Shown: piece after piece, positions 20,086 through 32,841 of the stretch | Layout of the letters: each line of letters opens with the position of its first letter | How positions within the stretch are numbered: the first letter of the stretch is position 1 | DNA from: Siderastrea radians | Taxonomy: Eukaryota > Cnidaria > Anthozoa > Scleractinia > Rhizangiidae | NCBI GenBank assembly: GCA_964017195.1 | Contig: CAXHKT010000125.1 | Span: forward strand, 1-64,000 | DNA: 64,000 nt | Direction: 5' to 3' | The notes under the pieces: generated by a model | What the model was told of the DNA's origin: nothing | What the model saw: the letters and a program-made list of their open reading frames with translations, nothing else | The model's database searches: none | Made by a program: the position numbers and the translations under genes

Positions 20086-20589
20086 AGGCATCATTTTCTT
20101 GTGCAAGAGAACTATCATTTAAAATCATGTGAGTGGCACATTGCTACATTGTCTGAAACGCCGTACCCTCAAACCGTTCGCAATATTCTTTGAATGGCGC
20201 TTTTTGAAGCACCAGGCACCCCAAATGCAAATTTTTTGGTGAAGTGAACTTATATGCAAATACTTTAGTCCTTTAAAATAGTGCATGAGCCAGAGGGGGT
20301 GAATGGTACCACTTGGGAGGACAAAGAGTGACATACATTTTTGGAAAGCTCTTTACCCTTAGTAAAAGAATATATGTGATAGCATTTGCCAAAGTGTCAT
20401 CTTCCACGATTTTTCAAGGGGGTGGGGTGAGTAAAATTTTTGGTCCAATCCTGCACTTCCAGTTAATCATAAACTTCTAATGGCCTACCCATCTAGGGTG
20501 TGGGGATTTATCTTCTGCAAAATAAGAACAAAAACAACTCTTTTTTTCTTTGAAATCTTATAATGATAATTTTTATGCACTGAACAGGT

Positions 20590-23500
20590 TTTAATGAGCC
20601 TTCAGTGCGAGCCGCTGACCACTTTGACTCGTGTCACAGCCACAAGTGGAGTTGTTTCACGTGAGCTGAGGTTTCTCATGAAGAAACCGTAAAAAATGCA
20701 TACCTGACCCTTTAGACGATGGAAGTGTGTAATGAAGAGGTTCAGGTTAGACTTTTTTAATTGAAATATCAGGCAATTATTAAGTTAGGTAGAGGGTTAA
20801 AGAAAAGCTTCTTTTGGAAAAGGAACTTGAAAGACACAGGCTTGCAACCACAGATATTACAAATGTCACTGACAAGTGTTCTGCTCACATGCGATGTTCC
20901 ATTACGGATATGAAGTATACCAAAGCATACCACCTCATGGCCAATTCATCGAGGGCATGTTGTTCCAGACAATTTCCCAGTTCCAGAATGCCTGGTCAGA
21001 TTCTTTACTGGAGTCCTCCTTGGTGACTGTACCGCAGTTAATCCATCTACAAGAATAACAATGTTGATCAACTCTTTCAGCCAAGATCTCATTTATGCAA
21101 CATCTGTGGCCAAAGCCAACCTTCTAAACACATTCTGGTGTCGTATGGGGTAAAAACTCTGACTGAAAATGTAGAATTAATACAAATGCTGAATAGACTC
21201 GGACATGGTGTGTACTATTCTCAGCTCGAAAATAATGACACAGCTTTGTGCCTACAGAAGATGGCAGCAAACTTAAATCAGAAGCTGGTTCTTCCAGGGA
21301 CTATTTAACCTAACGTGTTCCCCAACCTGGCGCGGGATAACATCGACAGGTTAGAGGAGACACTCACGGGAAAGGGAACCACTCAACGTGTTAATGGAAC
21401 TGCGGTCCGACTGCTGTCGGACCGCAACCCCCCAGTATACAACCTCCAGTGATCAGCAAACGAAAGCAGAGGACCATCACGCAGGAAGTTCAGCCTCTCG
21501 CCGCATCCATCTTAGGAGACAGGGTAGGACCACAGCCCCTCATAACAGCTATGATTGATTATGGTGGCCAGGAACAGATTTCTAGAAGAAAGGACCTACT
21601 TTGGCTTATTGCAAGACTGGTTAAAGGAGACAAGCAGCGGATCCCAAGCTGGACAGGCTTTAACATCAAGTTTCATAGCCATGAACCGGTTATGCAAGAT
21701 GGTGTTGGATATCTTCCTACAATAAATGCTCCTGTGACTCAGCTATCCACAGCCAATTAGATCTTGCGTCAGTCAGAGGGTATCAGGAAGATTTTAAATC
21801 TACGTGAGATTGTGGTTGTCATGGACTAGCACTTTACGCCACAGCTTGTGAGGTCACCTGGGAGCACAAAGATCTCTACGCTGAAGATCTTCTTAGGCTG
21901 GGGACTATTCATACAATTTTTAACCTTCTATCCATAATTGGCAAACGGTTTGAAGACGCTGGTTTGCACGATATCTGCACTGAAAATCAGGGATAATCGC
22001 AGAAGGTTCAGTCTCAGACGTCCTCGAAGGAGATGTACAATCATGCACATCGAGTTCACAAGTGCATATACCAGGCCTTACTGCAAGAAAGTAACTGGTT
22101 GCTACATCTCTACACAGTTCATCATATGATCCCATGGTTCTTTGCATACGACAAGTTTAATTATGCAAGTTATCTGGTGTACTACGCACAAATGGCGAAC
22201 CTTCCAGTGGATCATCCTGATGTACGTACATTGGAATTTTATGGAAGGTCATTTTTCTGTGCAGCTAGCCGGGGGGGATTCCGTTTAGGAGGATTCTCGT
22301 GGATCAGACCATAGACGTAACTTTCAACAAAGACACAAAGACGACAGGGATCGTAACAAGATTCATCTTGAAGACCGGTGCTGTAAATAGATTTTACCTT
22401 ACGGCAGAGTACAGGCGTGCTTTTCTCGATCAGCGGAGGAGTTTAGTACAAGCAAAGTGACCTCAATTTCACCACGATGAGATGCCATCACCGAGAACGC
22501 CTAAGGATGAAGAGCAAGTATTGGCAGTTGAAGCCCTCATCGAGAGCTGGAATAATCCATTCGTAGGAAACCAAGACCTCAACAGCATCTCGACAGCGCA
22601 AGACGCTCCTGTAGATATGTCATATGACTTACTTCACAACTATGGGATTTGAGAACAAAAATTCCAGCAATTCAAGGAGGAAAGGCTTCAAAGCTCCCCT
22701 CTTAAGAAGAAGTTTTACGATCCTGTGAAGTTAAAAAAACTGAAGATGTTTACCTCACTCAGTAAAAAGAAAACAGTCTCGACTCAGCGAAGAACCGCGA
22801 TACTCAAGGCCGACAGATCTCTTTTCGGGAGAATGATAATTACGGGACAAAGACGGAAGATTGAAGTTAAGGACAAGCTGCAACATAGCTTTGGTCCTAT
22901 GCCTTGGGCATTGTCGACAGCAGAGGATTTTCCTCGGAAGACCAACAAGGCGGCATTGGCTTCTTACCTGCGAAAGATTGTCCAGCTAGCAGAGGGGTCA
23001 CCAAATAACTCAGCTACGATTTTTGATGGGATGGCTCTCGTACAGAAAGTGTGCTTCGAAAGCACCCAGATTGCCTTTGGAAGCCTGGCATCTTCCTTGA
23101 TGGGCGTGGTCTTACTTGAAGGCTTAGATAGCAGCAGGATCAACTTCGTTTCCTATAAGGAAAATTCCATTAAGAATACAGAAAGAAGCATGCGAGGGGA
23201 AGTGCCTGGAGTGTAAGTAGTAAACATAACCGCCCCACAGCTGATTAAGCAACAGAAGACGTTCCTGAGCCAGGTGAAGAACAAAACAAGCTTGGTAAGG
23301 TTTCTGGTCGAGGAATGGCAAACTGAGCAGTACGTCAAGAGAATTCAGCGAAATAGAAAAGAGCTGTATGTCACGTGTGAGGAGAAATGCTGAAGGATTC
23401 CTGGAGACAGAACAGTGGAAGTGCCGGAGTTATGTAGCTGTCAAGAGGAGGCTGTCACTCGTCTACTACTACGTGCAAGATGGTTATGACGCAGTGGTGG

Positions 23501-24296
23501 TCAGGTCAGAAGATACCGATGTGCTGCATCTGGCCTTTTCCAGTTCCATTGGTGCCAGTTTGTTCCAGAAATGCGGTACTCAGACACGCACAAGGTTGAT
23601 TGACATTAGTAAATTGGTTGCTACTATCGGGGAAGATGTTTGTCAGGCTCTCGTTTGTTATCATTCCTTCACCTGATGTGACACAGTTGGTGCTTTTGCT
23701 GGTAAAGGCAAACTCATCGCCCTAAAGATTGTCAAGTCAGACGATGATGCGAAACAAGAATTCACTGAACTGAGTCAATCCTGGGACCTTTCGGACGACC
23801 TTTTCCGGGGCATCGAGAAGGTAACCTGCTCTTTCTACTCATCTGGGGCAAATGCAAGTGACGTGAATGATCATTGATACAATCATTTCTTTGCGAAGAA
23901 TGGAGAGATTGAGTTGCATCAGTTACCACCTTGCAAAGTCAGCCTTCAAAGGACACCATGCGGGCAAACTTTCAAGCGTGTATTTGGAGGCGCAGTCTGC
24001 AGTGTAGCCCATCAATCCTCGACCCAGTTGGATTCAGATGGAACATGGGAAGCTCAGCGGAAGAAGAATCAAGACTGCCAATTGTCTGGATGGATTGAAA
24101 GCCTGCTCCCGAGGCAGTGCTGGAGCTTCTTGCATGCAGATGTCCCAGATCGTGCAGGCTTTCAGACTGCGTTTGCATGGCGAACGCCCTAACATGTACA
24201 CAGACTTGTGTTGACTGCAGGACCCAAGCAGCACAGGAGGATGTGGAAGTCATTGTTGATGGAGATAACGAAGAGGAGGATGAAGGAGGTTACTGA
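20590..24296 (+). pseudogene. Degenerate copy of a repeated, transposon-like protein-coding family
   Basis: Fragments of sense run through all three plus frames in a consistent order, ending at a TGA on 24294-24296. Recognisable blocks are LRDNIDRLEETLTG-type sequence (about 21330), NKDTKTTG...ILKTGAV (about 22330-22390), a basic block around LKADRSLFGRM (22800), KTNKAALASYLRK (22945), ENSIKNTERS (23160), a DVLHLAF block (23520) and a Cys-rich tail (CRCPRSCRLSDCVC, about 24140). This order matches a large family of intronless-looking proteins that I recall as abundant in coral and other marine animal genomes, without an agreed function. More than ten stops or frame changes make it dead. It is not attributable to a known transposase from what I can see. 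Confidence 0.55.
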
Positions 24297-27240
24297 GAAA
24301 TCCGCTTATATACCTGATACTCCATTTTTATTGAAGAAGTGAAACACAGTTGACTAGCAGTTCTTCTATTTGAATACCTCTGAACTTAGAGTGACACTCT
24401 CTGTCACATGAAGATTAATGGATACTCAAGAACACAAATACGGTGTGAAAGCATGTTTTACTGTGCTAAAATCAAGTCCAGAATAGAGTAGTTTACAATT
24501 GACTGTCGAAAGTAATTTGCATTTGCTTTGGTTTTGCCTTACTTTGCTCTGCGTATTTTTGGTAAAAAAAAACAGCGCCACTTTCTCAACGAATCAAAAG
24601 TGAAACCAAACCAATCCCGACATGCTCGCAATCGTTTGGTGCTTGGAATCGATTACATGTATTTGCTTGTCCTTCTGATTGGTTCATTGTGTTGTTGGAA
24701 AAGACGTGACAGTAACTTCTTGACTGACTCAAAGGAAAGTATTAAAAAGAAACTTCACATTTCATGATGAAACTTAGTCCTATTTCCATTTTTCAGAGCA
24801 ATTCAAATTAGCAGGAGCAGACGTGATTTATGCAATCCAACTAAATAGCAAAATTTGACCTATTGGCGGCGATAGGCCACTTTGTTTAGTTCGAATGAAA
24901 TCTAGGGGACTGGGTACTAGTTATCAAGGATGCCAAAAAGTGAAATTTTCTTGTCACAGTAGACATTTTTTCGGCTTTAAAGTATTGTGATAATGATCTC
25001 TAGCAAGTAGGAAAAGATTAAAACATAAAACAGTGTAATATTATCGAATAAGAAAGCACTAGAAAGAAAAGAATGCGTTTTCGACTATTAAAGCTCACGT
25101 GACCAGTCATGTGATTACACCCTGTCCAAAAGTATTGATTAAAATGGCGTACTAGTTGACTGGGCTTCATTTTTTCCCCAGTTCCGTACAATAAAGTAAG
25201 TAAATTATGTTGGGAATGCTATGTATAATTCTCACTTTGGAAAATGGCCCAAGGAGGGAGGGGTAAGAAAAGGTGTCATTTTCCCCCTGAAGGTGACATA
25301 ATTGGCAATGCTATCACCCAAAAATGTAAACTAGGGATGTCGACCTACATCACCATGGACATTAGCCTTTGTCCCTCTGAGTGGTACCAATCGGCCAAAT
25401 TTCGGGTCCTGGCTCATGCACTAAAATATTGCAGATCCTTTTCCATGAAAGTGAAGCTATTTATTACCGGTTTAGCGTCCCAATTGCCGTAGGTATCCGT
25501 TACGAGTGACATGGATCATACATGAGGCGTCCGAACGCAATAAAAGGTGCTCGTGACACGGCAAGTGCTATAACGACTATTAAGCTGTTTGATGAGCGAA
25601 TGAGAGCTGTGTCACATTTCTAGGCAACAGTTTTGTGACAGGGACTTTTTCTGAGTAAATTAGCTCCGTGGCTGAGCGAGAGGTGCCCTGCTACTCACTG
25701 AAATCTTTTACATCAAGTGGATCAGCACCTCGTATAGGAACATGTCACTTTATCGCTGGTCTTGACTCATTCAGTTACAAGCAGAACGCAAAGCTCTTAC
25801 TGAAAGGCTAATCACGGTCATATACGATTTGCAGCCAATAGTATTTGGACAACTCAATATCACTTACGACACCTTACCAAATAGAGGAAATGCTTAACAT
25901 TAGCTGCCCTTTGCAACCTAAAGCTTATTTCATATTCCGAAGGCTTTGTTCTAACAGCGGGTAGAAAAACATCTATAAGACTTGCTTCACAATGACAAAG
26001 ATTACGATATTTTCTAACTAGAGGAAAATGTACTTTTTACTGAAAAATTCCCCTAACAGTATACATACGTTTGTGTTTGGTGGAGTTATGATGATGGAGT
26101 CTGAGCAATACGTAGTTTGCTTATGTTTGTGAGCATCAAATTTCTGTGAATGGCTCACGACTAATCTGAGTGGGTGTTTTTTTTTTCTAAAACCAGAATG
26201 GAAAGCTGCTTCGAAAGTATCTTTTCTCTGCTTTTTCTGTTCTTTATGCTATTTTACGTCATTTTTAAACCACTGTTTTGGTAACACCTTCTTTTTTTTT
26301 TTTCAGGCACTTGCCAAGAACAAGGTTGGTTATTTGTTTTCTTTTTTTCTTCTATTTATATGTTGTTCCGTTAATGTGAATTTGTGAATGCTGGATCATA
26401 AAAGTTTCTCTTTCATAAAAATTAAATAACGTCGGGACTGTGTCCTTGGGTACAGTGAACATAATCAATCAGCGGACTGTTGTGGTGCGTTTTTTGTCCT
26501 CAATACTGAGACATTTGCTTTAAATTACTTCTCTACTCCCAGGTGCATAAATCGACGAAAGCAAACGGGGGGGAGGGGAGGAACCCCCTTTCCCCATTGC
26601 CTTAGCAAACTGAATTCATTCTCAATCTCAATCTAAATCTCAAACTCAATCATCAACCTCTTAATCCATTGAATTATTGGAATATTTTAACGCCTTTCTA
26701 TTAACGCCTAAATTGGAAAAGTAAATTAAAACCTGCGTTTTACTTTAAATACTTTATCGAAATCTGAATGGAGTTCTTAAGCAAAGTCAGACAACTAAAT
26801 GGATAGCAACCTCAAATCAAGCAAATGTAGTCCTGTTGCCAGTACTTACCTAACCCCATCCCTTCAAATGGGTTGAAACCCTGTGTATGGCTTGCGCAAA
26901 TTGCCCCTCCCCCTTGGAATGTTTGCAACTCAATAAGCCACACCAGAAACTCATAAGTCCTTATGAGTTTCTGGCCACACCCAGCATTTGATTTCTTTCA
27001 CAGGGTCGGGTCATATGAGCTCTGGCAACAGCACTGCACGCAATAAGATAATTCTTAAATTCTAACTCATTGTTTTGTCAAAATCGTGATCAATGAAACA
27101 AATTGTTCTTAAAACCTGGGCTACTGTTTTTACAAAGCTGTCAACCAAGGAGCGTTTAAGGTGGGGGAGACAAAAAAACGTTGTTGTGAGCCCCTTTGTT
27201 CTAATACCTTGCGTGATATAGGCCATCTGTATAAAGAAGT
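24297..27240. other. Non-coding stretch, no gene recognised
   Basis: No ORF with convincing coding character. A polypyrimidine tract plus CAG at about 26289-26305, followed 18 bases later by GTTGG, could bracket a tiny upstream exon of the VWA gene, but nothing else supports it. A short inverted pair AACTCATAAG / CTTATGAGTT lies at about 26949-26971. Confidence 0.4.
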
Positions 27241-27241
27241 G

Positions 27242-27242
<1 letters not shown>

Positions 27243-27294
<52 letters not shown>
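27243..27294 (+). repeat. (ATT)n microsatellite
   Basis: About 17 uninterrupted ATT units just upstream of the VWA exon. Confidence 0.95.
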
Positions 27295-27296
<2 letters not shown>

Positions 27297-27373
27297 AGAT
27301 CATGCCGTCGGTAGCTAACAGTCAACCATGAGAATTCTATATGAAAAAACCCTGTTGCATTTTTTTAATTCAG

Positions 27374-27828
27374 GTAAATGCGTGTGCCCTAATAAGATCG
27401 TGGACATGGCAATTTTGATCGACACCTCACATAGCATGAAGGACAACCATCGCACTCAGCTGACTACGATCCCTGATCAGTTGATTGACAAACTGGGCGT
27501 GTCTCCCAAAGGTAATCACTATGCTGACATCACCTTTGACAAATACGCAAAGATTCACCACGACCTTAAAGACCCGCTGTTCCACAATCCAGACGACTTG
27601 AAGAGAGACTTGAACAACAGTATCTTTCACTACCCGAAACGAAGAGATTGGGGAACTCGTACGGATTTGGCATTTGATCTGGCAGCCAACCAGTTGTTTA
27701 CCCCAGAAAAAGGAGACAGACCCGAGATTAAGAATGTCTTGCTTGTCGTAACAGATGGAATGCAGCTTATAGCCAAGAAAGACAAGAGGCCCTTCATTCC
27801 GTTCTCAAATTCGACAAAGTTACTGGAA
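27374..27828 (+). CDS. VWA-domain exon of a coadhesin-like gene
   Basis: The exon is bounded by TTTTTTAATTCAG and GTAGGT. It enters in phase 1 and leaves in phase 0. Its 151 codons hold most of a von Willebrand A domain: the MIDAS motif DTSHS (about residue 15 of the exon), the MIDAS Thr in WGTRTDLAFD, and VVTDG at the third metal site. Two leading Cys (CVCPNK) are usual before such domains in secreted coral proteins. VWA domains bind matrix ligands through a divalent metal. Together with the TSP1 exon downstream this resembles coadhesin-type skeletal-matrix or adhesion proteins of corals. Earlier exons, including any signal peptide, were not found. Confidence 0.8.
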
Positions 27829-28092
27829 GTAGGTCAATTTGTATTTAAATTATGTCACCGCTAGTAAAATCATCGAAAGATGCTTTTTTTTTTAAAGAAG
27901 CTATCCTTAAATCTGTAATTCTTTGCGGCGCACTGCAAATTACCCGAAGAAGTTCGACTGTTGTCTGAAATTTATCGGAAATCAGTTGATTTTAATAATA
28001 AAAATTGATAATAAAATTTTTCGGCATTTTCGTCACAAATTATCAAAAAAATTAAACCTTTTAACACGTACTTTAATTTCCGTTCTTGAAAG

Positions 28093-28258
28093 GACAAAGG
28101 TGTTGACATCACGGTCGTTGGAGTCGGGGAAAAAATGTTAGAACCAAGTGTACAAGAAGACATGAAGGCGATGGCTGGCAGCAACGGAACAGAGCATTTT
28201 TATAAGAGTTTTGGAGACCTTGCCAAACATTTTGACGACATGATAGCAATTGCTTGTG
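28093..28258 (+). CDS. Second exon of the VWA domain
   Basis: Lies after TTCTTGAAAG and before GTAAGT. Read in phase 0 after the previous exon it supplies the end of the fold: DKGVDITVVGVG (last core strand), then a helix-rich stretch with GTEHFYKSFGDL. It joins in phase with the exon ending at 27828. It leaves in phase 1 with IACG. The 264-bp intron between the two exons is AT-rich and non-coding. Confidence 0.8.
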
Positions 28259-28726
28259 GTAAGTTTGTTCACTCTCGTTAAACATGATGCACAGTGCGAC
28301 GTTTTCGTTTGCAAATTTGTCCCCGTGGACGAGTATTCCTGGACAAGTTTTTCTAGACAAGTTCTATTTTAAACGTGTGAATGAGGTAAAAAAAGATTTC
28401 CCGTTCCTTAATAGCACGTTTCATTAATTGTCAATAAAGTTTTTCCTTGACGTAAAAAATTTGGTGAAGTCTTTTCGAGCGTTAGTCATTCGTCCGAGCG
28501 AACTGAACGGTGGAGATACACGATCAGTTCCGTGGGGATAAAGATTGGCTTTCTAAAAGATAACGTTTCCCTCTAAATTTTTACGACTTTTCGCTGGAGT
28601 TCATCAACATGCCAATATTTGTTAAGAGTTGGGTGGAAAAGTGTCATTTACTGTATTTAAAATCCTCCACATTTTAACAAACATATTGACAAAAGCTTTA
28701 GTCTGTTTCACGAAAGATATATATAT

Positions 28727-28868
28727 TATTTGCCGGCCGGGAGGTCCGTATTGAGAAAAACTGTGCCAGAGGTCTTGAGTACGGCCCGAGGTCGCAGGCC
28801 GAGGGCCGTGCTCAAGACCGAGGGCACAGTTTTTCTCAATACGGACCGACCAAGGCCGGAAAATAATA
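28727..28868. repeat. Long imperfect palindrome (hairpin MITE-like)
   Basis: GGTCCGTATTGAGAAAAACT at about 28742 is met by its reverse complement at about 28828-28847. Pairing continues through TGTGCC, GTCTTGAG and the GGCCGG ends, with a loop around GAGGTCGCAGGCC. The two sides pair over about 60 bases. It lies in the intron before the TSP1 exon. No coding or RNA family is recognised. Confidence 0.8.
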
Positions 28869-29435
28869 TTTTTATTTTTTTCTTGTTGTTTTTCAAAAGT
28901 TAAACGTGTCTTGTTGTTTTCGGAAAGCAACGTTTTGCAAGCGCGCGTAAAATGAACCATGAAACGAAGCCGTTTGTGGCACCAGAGCAGCAAAATACGC
29001 TTTTTTACTCTGTTAAAACTCAGAAATCACAGGAAGCAATATAACTAAAAGAAACCCCTTTATTTTCCCAAATTTCGATACATGTAGCTAACTCCTGCTC
29101 GATTTACTCAAATGTTTGTCGAAAGGGAAGAGGCGATTTACATTGTACAACCGTCGGTATTTTAACAAGAAATTTTGGAAAGAAAGTTTTTAACGACAAT
29201 GTACAAAAAATTTCAGAATTCTAAGTTTCGGAGAACGTTTTAAAGATTTTAAAGGTTTTAAAAACCCATTACAAATTTTTTGTTATTGACGTTCCGTTGA
29301 CCGCGGTCAAGATCGGAAAATTCCGCCCGCTCCCGGAACCAATCAGATTGCAGGATTTGGTTCATCTTGCCCGCTCACGCGCTGAGAAAAAAATAAATTG
29401 CGTTCTTTTACTTAAGCAATTGACGGTGGCTACAG

Positions 29436-29581
29436 TGAGTGGAATATTTCTGAGTGCAGTGTGTCATGTGGAGGAGGAGTACAGGTACTTACAAGAACTT
29501 GCACCAATCCCCCGCCATCCTGCGGTGGAAAGAACTGCAGTCACCTTGGACCAGCCATGATGACAAGAAAGTGCAATGAAT
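29436..29581 (+). CDS. Thrombospondin type-1 repeat exon
   Basis: Bounded by GGTGGCTACAG and GTAAGT. One frame reads EWNISECSVSCGGGV, then TRTC, CGGKNC and RKC, the six-Cys CSxSCGGG pattern of TSP1 repeats (about 48 codons). It would follow the VWA domain in a secreted or cell-surface protein. The frame needs an incoming phase of 2 (or 0 if a second AG at 29438-29439 is used), whereas the exon at 28258 leaves in phase 1. Either an intervening exon has been missed or this copy is defective. The other frame of this stretch has no domain sense. Confidence 0.7.
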
Positions 29582-30556
29582 GTAAGTATTTGCGACAATT
29601 TAACGTGCAATCACACTCCAGTAACTAGATATGTTGAACAAACGCATTTTGATAAACTTGACTTCACTAACACTTCTTTATTTATTTTTTGTTTTGCTGC
29701 TAAAAAAAACTCTTTTAAGGCGCTTCAGCGCTCTGCAGTAAAATCGGTTATGGATCTGTTCAAATGGCGGTACAGACCGCGTACGTTTGGCCCTTGTAAC
29801 CACTCTCCTGGACCCATCATTGCGGCTTGTTTTAAACTCTTCTCCGGTCCATACTTGCTATTCTGTGTGACAATGTCCATAGAAACTGGACCATACATCG
29901 CAAAAGTAGTGTAAACCGCACGTTCGAACTTGGTCCGTAAAAATTTAGCTGTATAAATTCTATGATAAAACATGTTTGTAATCCCTATCAATCTTTCACG
30001 GATTTGGGCTCAATTTTTCTGTAGTAAGCAGTGTCTGGTAAATGGACTGTGGCAAGGATTTTTATTAGTTTGCGAAGAGTTAAGTAAAAACTATTTTCCA
30101 AAAATTTTCAACAAGAAAAAAAGAGAGAAAAATTTAGCTACCACCCCCTTTCTTTTCATATAGAAATTCACTTGTTTCCCCCTCCCTTAGGCCATAAGTT
30201 CACACGGTGTCCCCCCTCGTTTTACAGCCCCCCCCCTCCGGTTAATTATTCCTTCCCCGCGGACTGAGCCTGCTCCAGGAAGCCTGTTCGCAGGCTAAAA
30301 ACCTTTAAATAACGTACCTTCACGCCGTGCCAGGATTGCCTCACGACGCTCTCCGGCATTTTCATCTGTGTATATCCAGTGCTCGCCGATGCTTATTTCG
30401 TTTCCTTCACTGGCCTTTATCTCGCTGCAGGCTTCAGCAGGACGCTCTTGAATAGAACCAAGAGGTACTGCACGATAAAAAGAATGAAACTTCTTAAAGG
30501 TTTTTGCAAGATTAATGCAAATTACATGAGGATACTTTCAAACAGAATAATCAACC
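29582..30556. other. Intronic or intergenic sequence, nothing recognised
   Basis: Begins with the splice donor after the TSP1 exon. It contains C-rich patches at about 30178-30240 and no convincing exon that I can see before the minisatellite. Confidence 0.4.
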
Positions 30557-32570
30557 TGGTCTATATTTACACTTTTCGAGTTGATACAGCCAGTCCAAAC
30601 TGGTCTATATTTACACTTTTCGAGTTGATACAGCCAGTCCAAACTGGTCTATATTTACGCTTTTCGAGTTGATACAGCCAGTCCAAACTGGTCTATATTT
30701 ACGCTTTTCGAGTTGATACAGCCAGTCCAAACTGGTCTATATTTACACTTTTCGAGTTGATACAGCCAGTCCAAACTGGTCTATATTTACACTTTTCGAG
30801 TTGATACAGCCAGTCCAAACTGGTCTATATTTACACTTTTCGAGTTGATACAGCCAGTCCAAACTGGTCTATATTTACGCTTTTCGAGTTGATACAGCCA
30901 GTCCAAACTGGTCTATATTTACACTTTTCGAGTTGATACAGCCAGTCCAAACTGGTCTATATTTACACTTTTCGAGTTGATACAGCCAGTCCAAACTGGT
31001 CTATATTTACACTTTTCGAGTTGATACAGCCAGTCCAAACTGGTCTATATTTACACTTTTCGAGTTGATACAGCCAGTCCAAACTGGTCTATATTTACAC
31101 TTTTCGAGTTGATACAGCCAGTCCAAACTGGTCTATATTTACACTTTTCGAGTTGATACAGCCAGTCCAAACTGGTCTATATTTACACTTTTCGAGTTGA
31201 TACAGCCAGTCCAAACTGGTCTATATTTACACTTTTCGAGTTGATACCGCCAGTCCAAACTGGTCTATATTTACACTTTTCGAGTTGATACAGCCAGTCC
31301 AAACTGGTCTATATTTACACTTTTCGAGTTGATACAGCCAGTCCAAACTGGTCTATATTTACGCTTTTCGAGTTGATACAGCCAGTCCAAACTGGTCTAT
31401 ATTTACGCTTTTCGAGTTGATACAGCCAGTCCAAACTGGTCTATATTTACACTTTTCGAGTTGATACAGCCAGTCCAAACTGGTCTATATTTACACTTTT
31501 CGAGTTGATACAGCCAGTCCAAACTGGTCTATATTTACACTTTTCGAGTTGATACAGCCAGTCCAAACTGGTCTATATTTACACTTTTCGAGTTGATACA
31601 GCCAGTCCAAACTGGTCTATATTTACACTTTTCGAGTTGATACAGCCAGTCCAAACTGGTCTATATTTACACTTTTCGAGTTGATACAGCCAGTCCAAAC
31701 TGGTCTATATTTACACTTTTCGAGTTGATACAGCCAGTCCAAACTGGTCTATATTTACACTTTTCGAGTTGATACAGCCAGTCCAAACTGGTCTATATTT
31801 ACACTTTTCGAGTTGATACCGCCAGTCCAAACTGGTCTATATTTACACTTTTCGAGTTGATACAGCCAGTCCAAACTGGTCTATATTTACACTTTTCGAG
31901 TTGATACAGCCAGTCCAAACTGGTCTATATTTACGCTTTTCGAGTTGATACAGCCAGTCCAAACTGGTCTATATTTACGCTTTTCGAGTTGATACAGCCA
32001 GTCCAAACTGGTCTATATTTACACTTTTCGAGTTGATACAGCCAGTCCAAACTGGTCTATATTTACACTTTTCGAGTTGATACAGCCAGTCCAAACTGGT
32101 CTATATTTACACTTTTCGAGTTGATACAGCCAGTCCAAACTGGTCTATATTTACACTTTTCGAGTTGATACAGCCAGTCCAAACTGGTCTATATTTACAC
32201 TTTTCGAGTTGATACAGCCAGTCCAAACTGGTCTATATTTACACTTTTCGAGTTGATACAGCCAGTCCAAACTGGTCTATATTTACACTTTTCGAGTTGA
32301 TACAGCCAGTCCAACCTGGTCTATATTTACACTTTTCGAGTTGATACAGCCAGTCCAAACTGGTCTATATTTACACTTTTCGAGTTGATACAGCCAGTCC
32401 AACCTGGTCTATATTTACACTTTTCGAGTTGATACAGCCAGTCCAAACTGGTCTATATTTACGCTTTTCGAGTTGATACAGCCAGTCCAAACTGGTCTAT
32501 ATTTACGCTTTTCGAGTTGATACAGCCAGTCCAACCTGGTCTATATTTACGCTTTTCGAGTTGATACAGC
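30557..32570 (+). repeat. 44-bp minisatellite, about 46 copies
   Basis: The unit starts TGGTCTATATTTACACTTTT and repeats every 44 bp with no length change across 2 kb. Only a few positions vary: TTACACTT/TTACGCTT, GATACAGCC/GATACCGCC and CCAAACTGG/CCAACCTGG. The unit includes a small hairpin CCAGT-CCAA-ACTGG. Because 44 is not a multiple of three, it cannot encode a protein repeat. Confidence 0.97.
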
Positions 32571-32841
32571 AGTCACAAGGCTCGAAACGAAGGGGTGTCA
32601 CATAATTTAAGGACTAGCTAGTACATATATAACCTCCCTAGATAAAGACAGGGAGATATTAAGCTTCTAGCAAACTTACTTCTCTGACACGCTGCAAAAA
32701 TTTCAACTCGTACTATCCGATCTTTACGTGGATTGTCCTACAGGCCAAAATCAAGGACACCTTGTTTGCACGCATGCGCATTTTTAGGGATCCTTCGTTA
32801 ATGTATTAGACCGCCGATGTTACGTTTAACGCAAAATTTAC

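Noticed and set aside
25244..25492. 82-aa ORF in the spacer
   Set aside because: No domain, no splice context and no conserved composition; likely chance.
29725..29991. 88-aa minus-strand ORF after the TSP1 exon
   Set aside because: No domain or splice sites that fit; may be repeat-derived but nothing supports a gene.
30557..32570. CRISPR-like array
   Set aside because: Units are contiguous 44-bp repeats without unique spacers, and the setting is an animal genome.
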